A DNA stretch of 37,478 bases. Source: an uncultured Collinsella sp. (GTDB lineage Bacteria > Actinomycetota > Coriobacteriia > Coriobacteriales > Coriobacteriaceae). Location: NCBI GenBank assembly GCA_900541185.1, contig UQIQ01000016.1, positions 1-37,478 of the forward strand, written 5' to 3'. A program made the translations under genes and the position numbers. Within the stretch, counting starts at the first letter, position 1; each line of letters starts with the position of its first letter. The notes under the pieces were generated by a model. That model worked only from the letters and a program-made list of their open reading frames with translations. It did not search any database and was not told the DNA's origin. Shown piece by piece: positions 1 through 6,087 of this stretch.

Positions 1-439
1 TGTGCAATCGCAAGAAGATGACGGAGCGGAATGTCAATCCTGGTCTAACAGAGCCAAAAATATATGTAACGCTCGCCGGACCCATTCTAAATTCAGCATC
101 TGCATTTACCGATTTACATGAAATTTGATCTGTAAAATGAGTTGCATATAATCCGGATATATCGACCATGCACTCATAGTTCTTACCATTTGAAAACCAT
201 TCCATACCATGAAAATCACCAATGGCCTCAACCGCTTTATCATATTCGTGTTTCAAGTCGTCGTCATTTATAATAATTGTCTTCTCAAAATCCGAAATCT
301 CGGGGTCAAACTCTTCTTCAATTCGATAACTGAGATTTAAATGACATGCCAAATCATCACTGGCGTTATTTGGAGAGCTCTTGATTCCCATGATGGAGCA
401 AAATACTTCTTTGAAAGAAACGTAATCGACAATATCCAT
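1..439 (-). CDS. Unknown protein, cut by the left edge
   Basis: An uninterrupted frame of 146 codons reads from an ATG at 439-437 leftward off the edge with no stop, so the C-terminus is missing. An AGAGG ribosome binding site lies seven bases before the ATG, which supports this start. The product is acidic (a run of Asp around the IINDDD segment) and has no signal peptide or membrane segment. It is AT-rich compared with the glycosyltransferase and suf genes further right, which suggests a transferred gene. I do not recognise the family. A TTGACA lies upstream on the same strand but has no convincing -10 partner at normal spacing. Confidence 0.6.
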   Translation of the reverse strand, partial: MDIVDYVSFKEVFCSIMGIKSSPNNASDDLACHLNLSYRIEEEFDPEISDFEKTIIINDDDLKHEYDKAVEAIGDFHGMEWFSNGKNYECMVDISGLYATHFTDQISCKSVNADAEFRMGPASVTYIFGSVRPGLTFRSVIFLRLH

Positions 440-975
440 AAGATACCTCTTAACACTTATATGACACTTGTTCTCAATACTATATCTGTCAACAATTTTT
501 AATGCCATGAATCCTTCTTTTTTGTTTGAGGGAGGAGGTGGTCAATTTGGAGATATTCATTTCCAAACTAATGTACCATCGCGTGGAGTCGACAGCATTT
601 CCACCAAAGGCGTGATGGGTTTCGTTTGCCGCGAAAATAAGTAAACAGGCGCTCTTAGGAGCGTGGCCCCTACTTCCTCTCAAGGAGAAAACATAATAAT
701 TGGGACGATTCACAGTCGACATGCAACTAAGCCGTATCACAATTTGGGGGCACGCATAGGAGTCACCGATATTCTCAAACTAAATATTGCATCGATACCT
801 AAGCAGATGAAGTAAATGATCGACTATCGAAAGCAATATACTCCTAGAGTCGGAGCTATGCCCAAATACTTGGCTGGACAAGGCGAAATACCGGTATCAA
901 CGGAACTCAAGTTGAGTATTTGCTCGCTTGAGCACTGCTGAATATCGCAAAACAGCACCGCCGATATCGCGCCTG
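440..975. other. Stretch without a supported gene
   Basis: This AT-rich stretch holds only short open frames with no ribosome binding site and no recognisable product. It carries the upstream region of the edge gene on its left side. On its right it runs into the terminator-like hairpin at 976-1010. I see no RNA gene or repeat in it. Confidence 0.5.
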
Positions 976-1010
976 GGCACCGGGGCCGACACTGGCCCCG
1001 GTGCCTTTTT
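976..1010 (+). terminator. Rho-independent terminator-like hairpin
   Basis: A perfect 12-bp inverted repeat (GGCACCGGGGCC / GGCCCCGGTGCC) with a 6-base loop is followed by five T on the plus strand. No plus-strand gene precedes it. It sits just downstream of the stop of the istB remnant on the opposite strand, so it may belong to the remains of the IS21 element or to a gene since lost. Confidence 0.6.
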
Positions 1011-1022
1011 ATCGCTACCGGT

Positions 1023-1318
1023 CTATCCGCGGCGCTGCCGCATGTTGGCCTCGCCCATGTCGAACCAGACCGCGCTGTGCACGATCCTGTCCACAATCGC
1101 GTCCGCGTGTACCCCGCCGCCGAGCCTCGGGTGCCAGTCCTTCTTCTTGAACTGGGTGCAGAAGACGGTCGAGGCCGTGCCGCACCTCAGCTCAATCAGC
1201 TCCAGCAGCATCGACCTGAACTCAGTGTCCGGCTTGTCCAGAAGCCACTCGTCGACCACGAGCAGGCCGAACGCGCCGTACTTGCGGACGAGCTTGCGCT
1301 CGACACCCGGTCGGATTA
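1023..1318 (-). pseudogene. istB: IS21-family helper ATPase (IstB) C-terminal remnant
   Basis: The last roughly 97 codons match the C-terminal half of IstB, the AAA+ helper of IS21 transposases: a Walker-B-like LLVVDEW, then LLELIE, STVFCTQF, WHPRLGGG, ADAIVDRIVH and the NMRQRRG terminus, ending in TAG at 1025-1023. The N-terminal half with the P-loop is missing, and no istA is present. At about 1318-1325 the sequence switches to the remains of an unrelated membrane-protein gene. This is therefore an old, truncated IS21 insertion or a recombination scar, and it cannot transpose by itself. Confidence 0.8.
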
Positions 1319-1324
1319 GCCTCC

Positions 1325-2090
1325 CCCACTGGCGCCTCAGTATCCGTTGAATCGATCCAAACCACCATACTGGTCATGGACGTGTCCGTATCGGGCATAC
1401 GCGTCTCGACCGCAGCGTTTTGCCCCACAAGCGCTACCACCGGGGTTCCTTCGGCGCCAATAGTCTCGCCCACATAGCCGATCAGCTCCAAATGATCAGC
1501 ATCGAGCAAAGCCCGGCCAGCACCCGAGACGACCGGCCATGACGGTAGCGATGTCCATAAACAGGCTTTCCGCGCGAGCGACATAAGAAGGCCCGCCCTG
1601 CAAAACGTATAGATAGGCCATAGCAACAAGCAAAATATAACGACGACGATGGTTTAACAAGACAACAGATATGACCGTTCCGATCCTCAATACGAACCAA
1701 TAAGCCACATGGGAGAATGCGAAATTCACTGTTGACAAGTCTACATACCAGCTAATATAGCAAATAAGAACGCAAATTATAATAAAATCCACTAGCAGCC
1801 CGTCGATGGGAATCCAAAAGAGCGGCACATAACGCAGGAATCCAAAGACAGAGACAAGAAAAACTATTTGATACAGATGTAGCTTCTGGTCCAACGCATG
1901 CAAAGCCGGAAGTATAAAGGGCAGCAAAAATACAAGCCTTCGATTGAAGCTATCTGTTAAACAGCCTTGTTTATGGAGTATTCGACTTTCCCCGCAACAA
2001 ACCAGATTGTTATGGCAGCAAAGCAGCCGACCGTAGTTCTTCCAATTGGATAGAAAAAGATATTGTAGAAAAAACTAATAATACCTCGAC
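1325..2090 (-). pseudogene. Decayed polytopic membrane-protein gene, copy A
   Basis: Reading leftward from 2090, pieces of one membrane protein appear in successive frames. First comes a hydrophobic stretch (FFYNIFFYPIGRTTVG) ending in a stop near 1955. Then, in another frame, come several membrane segments (LLPFILPALHALDQK, VFLVSVFGFLRYVPLFW, FIIICVLICYISWYV, NHRRRYILLVAMAYLYVL) ending in AESLFMD. A third frame carries LDADHLELIGYVGETIGAEG and a soluble tail. At least two frameshifts and one stop break it. The same gene end recurs at about 3626-3900, so this is a paralogous fossil. The layout suggests a cell-surface glycan membrane protein, but the exact family is not recognised. Confidence 0.6.
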
Positions 2091-3194
2091 CTAGAACCGT
2101 TCGAGAATTTCCTCGGCATTATCTCGCAGATAAATATCTAGATCCGGCACGGCAAACTGCACGTAGCCCCTCTGTGGTGCCTGAATAACCTCTCTTTGTA
2201 GCAATTTTGCCCTAATGGAGCTGACCTCATTAGTCTTTTTACCCATGCGCCTAGCAATCTCGGCTGATTTGGACTGTTGTTTATCCTCGCACATGGCCAA
2301 AAGGTATTTGATATCGTTGAGCCCCAGTCCAGAAATCGCGGGCTCGTGAACAACATCGTGAAAACGAGCCTCTGCCAGCGCAATGCCTTCAGTGACGTCG
2401 CGCTCGCTCACAATGGCACTTTTGGCACGATGCAAGTTGGCGCGCTGCCAAATGGAATAACCGACCAGTTGCACCAGATAGGCATAGCCCTTAGTGGCCT
2501 TAGCGGCTCTCGACAGAAGATTGTCCTCTATGGTCAAGCCAGTCGCGACAAAGCTATCGCCCATAGAGAGCGCTACCTCCACCTGGTTGATAGGCGCCAG
2601 ATCTTCGGGGAGGGCACGACGCAAGAACGTAAGCGCCTTGCCGTTAATAAGATCCATAACACCGGCGGGTAAACCGGCAAAGGCAAGTGCGATATCTACT
2701 TTTTCCCCTATCAAAAGCTGAACCGTAGACGCAATGGCACGCATATCGTCAATCGGAGCGTCCTGAACTTCATCGATGGCAATAAAAAGACCCTTGGATG
2801 ATTTCGCTGCCGAACTCAGCAACTTTCTAAGGCTCGACTCTTTGGGCACAACGTCGACTTTCGCGGAAACAAAGCCGGCGTTTACGCCGACCGAAGCATT
2901 GGTCGCAAGGGAAGGATCAGCAACCTGATCCTTCAAGTTCAGCAATAGGTTAGGGCCAGCAGAAACAATAGCGGTCTTCCATCCAAGCTCTCGCGCACGA
3001 TCCCTAAGATCGCAGAGCAAAACAGTTTTTCCGGAGCCCCTCGGTCCAGCAATACGCATGAGCCTCGCAGGTGCACCAATTCCCGCATTCAAACTCTCGG
3101 TAAACTCAAGGGCAATATCATCACGACCAATTATGCGCGGAGGCTCAGCGCCGGCAGTGGGACGAAACGGATTATGGAATGCTGTGGCGCTCAC
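2091..3194 (-). CDS. AAA-family ATPase with C-terminal winged helix
   Basis: This 367-residue ATPase starts at a GTG with AAAGG seven bases before it. Residues 50-57 form a Walker A motif (GPRGSGKT), 136-142 a Walker B motif (LFIAIDE), and 169-176 (ALAFAGLP) fit sensor 1. Residues 290-350 look like a winged helix (EIARRMGKKTNEVSSIRAKLLQR), as in Orc1/Cdc6-like and archaeal-type ATPases found on mobile DNA. The order of elements supports a DNA- or protein-remodelling ATPase, but the substrate is unknown. It stands alone, intact, between two decayed copies of a membrane-protein gene, which fits a later arrival. Upstream lie a TATAAT and five 10-bp phased repeats. Confidence 0.75.
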   Translation of the reverse strand: MSATAFHNPFRPTAGAEPPRIIGRDDIALEFTESLNAGIGAPARLMRIAGPRGSGKTVLLCDLRDRARELGWKTAIVSAGPNLLLNLKDQVADPSLATNASVGVNAGFVSAKVDVVPKESSLRKLLSSAAKSSKGLFIAIDEVQDAPIDDMRAIASTVQLLIGEKVDIALAFAGLPAGVMDLINGKALTFLRRALPEDLAPINQVEVALSMGDSFVATGLTIEDNLLSRAAKATKGYAYLVQLVGYSIWQRANLHRAKSAIVSERDVTEGIALAEARFHDVVHEPAISGLGLNDIKYLLAMCEDKQQSKSAEIARRMGKKTNEVSSIRAKLLQREVIQAPQRGYVQFAVPDLDIYLRDNAEEILERF

Positions 3195-3250
3195 TTGTTT
3201 GCCTTTCTAGGGAATCGATTATTGGTCAATCTTAGCTTTAAAAGTTTATC

Positions 3251-3300
3251 GTAGACTATATCCGATTATATCCAGTTGTATAAGTCTGTATAAACGTATC
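3251..3300 (-). promoter_or_regulatory. Promoter region with 10-bp phased repeats
   Basis: On the minus strand a perfect TATAAT (3270-3265) sits about 70 bases before the ATPase start codon. The same stretch is built from five successive 10-bp blocks that each end in TATA, TGTA or TATC (gtagactata, tccgattata, tccagttgta, taagtctgta, taaacgtatc). Exact 10-bp spacing puts each block on one face of the helix. This is what a cooperative operator or a bent promoter looks like. The -35 box is not clear. Confidence 0.4.
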
Positions 3301-3404
3301 GCGGAAGTATCGAGCTTTCGTAATTTGTCTTAACGGACAGTCCAACGTTACTTTCTTCCAAGCTCATAGCGAAAGAAAGTTAAGGACTTCCTAAAATCCA
3401 TTTT

Positions 3405-3620
3405 CTAAAGCGAGAAGTACTCGCTCTCAGCGGATAAGTTCGGCCCCAACCACGGATCGCCCGTCAAGAAGAACTCCGGCCAGCGCTGAATGAACAGTGC
3501 CTGTTCACGTTTCTAGCGGCGCAGCTTTTCCTCGTTGGCCTCTTCCCTGCCACGTGAGGTGAACTCGTAGTGGTACAGCTCGGCATAGGGCGTAAAGATG
3601 GTGCGGAAGCCCGCCTCCCC
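3405..3620 (-). pseudogene. Decayed copy of a GT2 glycosyltransferase 3' end
   Basis: This stretch matches the last 215 bases of the intact glycosyltransferase gene ending at 6084, at roughly nine bases in ten by eye, including the homologous stop codon (TAG at 3407-3405). In the copied frame the Trp of the LRRWKREQ segment is a TAG stop, so it is not functional. Upstream it is joined directly to the fossil membrane-protein end (copy B). The divergence suggests it came from a related locus, or is an old duplication, rather than a recent direct repeat. Confidence 0.75.
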
Positions 3621-3625
3621 CTGGC

Positions 3626-3900
3626 GCCAAATGCCTCGACCGCGAAGCTGTCCAATTCAAGATGGTCGGCATCGGTCCAGGCTCGGAAGCCTCTGAGACG
3701 CCCGACTCGTAGTACGTGACCTTGTCTATAAACAGGCTTTCCGCACTCACAGCATAAGAAGGCCCGTGCAACAAAACACAAAGGTAGGCCAGAGCAACAA
3801 GCAGGATGCAACGGCGATGATGGCCCAACAAGACAACAGGCATGAGTGCGCCGATCTACACGGCAAGCCAATAAACAGGGTTGGGAAATGCCTGGTGGCA
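3626..3900 (-). pseudogene. Decayed polytopic membrane-protein gene, copy B
   Basis: This is a second fossil of the gene end seen at 1325-2090. It shares an LLGHHRRCILLVALAYLCVLL segment, GPSY, AESLFIDKV and, in another frame, TDADHLEL with copy A. An in-frame TAG lies before the IGALMPVVLL segment, and a frameshift separates AESLFID from DADHLEL. DNA similarity is visible between 1548-1680 and 3721-3850. It is fused on its downstream side to the copied glycosyltransferase end at 3405-3620. Confidence 0.6.
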
Positions 3901-4046
3901 GTACTCATCAGCGTATTAAGATCAAATCCTAGCCCAGACTCATAACAGATCGAATCCCTGCAACAGCGGGAAAAGTCGACGTAAATCGTTTAAGTATGCG
4001 GCAAGCGGAGAGAGTGTATGGGCGCTCGCACGCGTCTTTGAATCTT

Positions 4047-4256
4047 CTAATGAGCAAGAAGAGAGGGATCTAGGAGAGACCTAATAGTTCTTGGAAGCTG
4101 GGAATCATCGAACTCACCATCTTTAAACAAGAGGGAATCATATAGCTTCTTATCGTTCTGTCTCGAAAAGATATGAGTGACCAGATGCACATCGTGGGCC
4201 TTTGAAAAACAATCTTCGTCCCTTAAAGATTCAGCAATATAACAACCGCCCCAATC
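4047..4256 (-). pseudogene. Open frame without a start, possible gene remnant
   Basis: An AT-rich frame of about 70 codons runs leftward out of the terminator at 4257-4280 to a TAG at 4049-4047. It contains DWGGCYIAESLRDED and a charged tail (KKLYDSLLFKDGEFDDSQLP). Its only in-frame start-like codon (TTG at 4289) lies upstream of the terminator hairpin with no ribosome binding site. It is therefore either the 3' end of a lost gene or chance. I do not recognise a family. Confidence 0.25.
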
Positions 4257-4280
4257 AAAAAAGCCGGGATAACCCCGGCT
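4257..4280 (-). terminator. Rho-independent terminator
   Basis: On the minus strand AGCCGGG pairs with CCCGGCT around a 5-base loop and is followed by six T. It ends whatever is transcribed leftward from the promoter at 4494-4522. No plausible protein-coding frame with a start fills the interval, so it probably closes a non-coding transcript. Confidence 0.7.
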
Positions 4281-4350
4281 GATAATCAAAGAGGCGGTTT
4301 TCTGCTGGCTGTCAGCCGCGGCATCCTCACGGAAACCTAGTTGTCGCCGG

Positions 4351-4398
4351 AATTATAGTCCCCGGCGCGGACTCACCTTATCTCCCCGGTGCGGGCTC
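4351..4398. repeat. Two contiguous 24-bp near-repeats
   Basis: Unit one (4351-4374) and unit two (4375-4398) align end to end. They share a TCCCCGG core followed by (C/T)GCGG(A/G)CTC, with differences mainly in the first half. They sit inside the candidate RNA. Two units without spacers do not make a CRISPR array. Confidence 0.55.
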
Positions 4399-4493
4399 GA
4401 TATCCTCTCGGATATCTAATCGTCTTGGACTTTTTACCTGCCCAAGCACAGTACAGCTTTTACGTGCCGCCACACGGAGCTTAGCTCAAGATT

Positions 4494-4522
4494 ATTATCT
4501 ATAACTCAAGCCACTAAAGCAA
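4494..4522 (-). promoter_or_regulatory. Promoter of the candidate RNA
   Basis: On the minus strand TTGCTT (4522-4517) and GATAAT (4499-4494) are separated by exactly 17 bases. The -10 matches consensus at five of six positions and the -35 at four. Transcription would start near 4487. Confidence 0.45.
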
Positions 4523-4612
4523 GCTACGCACGGGCATGGTCAAATTAAATTCAAACCTTGGTCATCAATCACATCTACCGCGGGCCGATAACGCCCGCCT
4601 CATGTGCTGCGA

Positions 4613-4618
4613 TATAAT
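4613..4618 (+). promoter_or_regulatory. -10 box of the DUF4869 operon
   Basis: A perfect TATAAT lies 42 bases before the GTG start chosen for the DUF4869 gene. No good -35 is seen at 17 bases. A start of transcription near 4625 would leave an upstream ATG at 4631 with almost no leader, which favours the downstream GTG as the real start. Confidence 0.45.
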
Positions 4619-4660
4619 CAATCTCACTAGATGCCAAATCAGCAAGCCGAAGGAGCTGAC

Positions 4661-5110
4661 GTGCTAACAATTCACTATGGTGATATGGAAAACGTTATCT
4701 ACAACACGTCCGTTTACTTCGATAACGTATATTCGCCCCAGTGGTTTCAAGACTCCTTTGCCCAAAGGGTCATAAAATCCATCGACAAAGGCACCGTGGT
4801 AGGCCCCAATGCAATCGATACCAAGATTCTAGGCATCATTCCTCCCGAGAAACTATCCAGCGGCACCAAAACGCTACTGCTTATGTACTTTATGCCGCAG
4901 AATATATATAACGCCTCAAATTGCGGTGATAATTGCGCCTACTGGATTCTGAGGATCGCCGCGCAAAAGGATTTAGCAATCAATCTCTACCACATAATGG
5001 ATTTTGGAAACGGCAAATTCACGGTAACCATTGCAAATACGGGCGATATAGTCCACACAATGTTTGACCTTGTCCCCATAGCTGGAAAATGCCTAAGGGA
5101 GAACTCCTGA
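4661..5110 (+). CDS. DUF4869 domain-containing protein
   Basis: The 149-residue product matches, by recall, the uncharacterised DUF4869 family of gut Firmicutes. Visible hallmarks are LTIHYGDMENVIYNTSVYFD at the N-terminus, LGIIPPEKLSSGTKTLLLM in the middle, and NASNCGDNCAYWILRIA followed by NLYHIMDFG. Start: a GTG with AAGGAG five bases upstream fits better than the ATG at 4631, which has no binding site and falls almost at the predicted transcription start. No signal peptide or membrane segment is present. Its stop codon overlaps the next start (TGATG), so the two proteins are made together and probably work together. The function of the family is unknown. The Cys pair in NCGDNC is a candidate active or metal site. 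Confidence 0.75.
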   Translation: MLTIHYGDMENVIYNTSVYFDNVYSPQWFQDSFAQRVIKSIDKGTVVGPNAIDTKILGIIPPEKLSSGTKTLLLMYFMPQNIYNASNCGDNCAYWILRIAAQKDLAINLYHIMDFGNGKFTVTIANTGDIVHTMFDLVPIAGKCLRENS

Positions 5111-6087
5111 TGCGCGGATCATACAAGGTAATTATTCAAAATAACCGGGTTCAGTTTAAACTGACCATCAATAGAAATCTGACCATCATCCAAGGTAACA
5201 GTGCTACAGGCAAGACAACTCTGCTTGATATGGTGGCAGCTCACGAAGAGCTTGGGGCACAAAGCGGCGTAACAGTAAGTTGCAAAGTGCCCTGTAAAAC
5301 AATATCTGGAAAATATTGGCGTAGAGATCTCCAAGAGATTTCCAGCAGTATTGTTTTTATTGATGAGGGCAATACTTTTGTTCGATCAAGAGAATTTGCC
5401 CATGAAGCAAAGCGTAGCTCAAACTACTACGTAATTGTCGCCAGAGAGTCACTGCGCCAACTGCCCTATAGCGTTGATGAAATCTACGGTCTTAAGAACA
5501 CCAACCGAACCACAACGAAGTATCCCGTTTACTCTCGTGTCTACACCTCTACATATCGTATTTACGGTGATACTGATTTTAGAGGCGAGAGGCCCGAGCT
5601 TGTCATTGTCGAGGACACAAATTCGGGCTACGAATTCTTCAGTTTGCTATGCAAAAAGAGCAGCATTAAATGCATCAGCGCGGGAGGCAAATCAAATATT
5701 TGCAACTGCATTATGGACGCACCGGAAAACGACATCCTCGTGATTGCCGACGGTGCCGCCTTTGGACCAGAAATTGCGGAAGCAGCTGCTCTATTGCGCC
5801 GAAAGAACATCAAGCTATTCCTACCGGAATCGTTTGAATGGCTCGTGTTGAAGTCGGGATTATTCAACAGCAAACACATTAAGGACATGCTGCTTAACCC
5901 TGCTGAACATATCGAAAGCTCAAAGTTCTTTAGCTGGGAGAAGTTCTTTACTGCAGAACTCATCGAATGCTCACGAGACACACGTTTTCGATATGACAAG
6001 AGCTGCTTGAACGAGGAGTACTTGAACCCCACCGCCCTTGCAGCTCTTGAGGATACTTTGCCGGAACTTGGCATTACTTCGCACTAA
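5110..6087 (+). CDS. P-loop protein with TOPRIM-reminiscent C-terminal half
   Basis: This is a 325-residue partner of the DUF4869 protein. It starts at the ATG that overlaps the previous stop, with GGGAG nine bases before it. Residues 25-39 have the strand-loop of an ABC/SMC-type ATPase with Walker A GNSATGKT (29-36). SIVFIDEGN (80-88) is a Walker B. The protein is too short for a full ABC fold with a signature motif. The second half has VIVEDTNSG (165-173), SAGGKSNI (190-197) and DILVIADGAAFG (208-219), an order that recalls the Glu and Asp motifs of TOPRIM domains in OLD-type nucleases. The second Asp of the usual DxD is absent, however. I recall similar proteins next to DUF4869 genes, without a known role. 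The gene ends tail to tail with the glycosyltransferase, sharing three bases. Confidence 0.65.
   Translation: MRGSYKVIIQNNRVQFKLTINRNLTIIQGNSATGKTTLLDMVAAHEELGAQSGVTVSCKVPCKTISGKYWRRDLQEISSSIVFIDEGNTFVRSREFAHEAKRSSNYYVIVARESLRQLPYSVDEIYGLKNTNRTTTKYPVYSRVYTSTYRIYGDTDFRGERPELVIVEDTNSGYEFFSLLCKKSSIKCISAGGKSNICNCIMDAPENDILVIADGAAFGPEIAEAAALLRRKNIKLFLPESFEWLVLKSGLFNSKHIKDMLLNPAEHIESSKFFSWEKFFTAELIECSRDTRFRYDKSCLNEEYLNPTALAALEDTLPELGITSH

Larger units (their letters stand above)
4257..4487 (-). ncRNA. Candidate structured non-coding RNA, about 230 nt
   Basis: A sigma-70-like promoter (TTGCTT, 17 bases, GATAAT) and a strong terminator bracket about 230 bases that are rich in hairpins and lack a convincing coding frame. 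Within it lie a 7-bp hairpin (GATATCC / GGATATC, loop TCTC, 4399-4416), two adjacent 24-base near-repeats (4351-4398), each with a CCGGGG core, and further short stems (for example GGCTGACAGCC). It is divergent from the DUF4869 and P-loop gene pair. It matches no RNA family I can recall. Tandem-repeat RNAs occur as antitoxins in type III toxin-antitoxin systems, but no ToxN-like gene is visible, so that is only an analogy. Confidence 0.35.

Noticed and set aside
489..740. Minus-strand open frame of 83 codons
   Set aside because: It has no ribosome binding site, no recognisable domain and a composition typical of chance translation.
4351..4416. Possible CRISPR repeat array
   Set aside because: Only two contiguous 24-base units with no spacers, and no cas gene anywhere in the window.
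4631..4660. Upstream ATG start for the DUF4869 protein
   Set aside because: It falls almost at the predicted transcription start and has no binding site, while the GTG at 4661 has AAGGAG at ideal spacing and fits the family's usual N-terminus.
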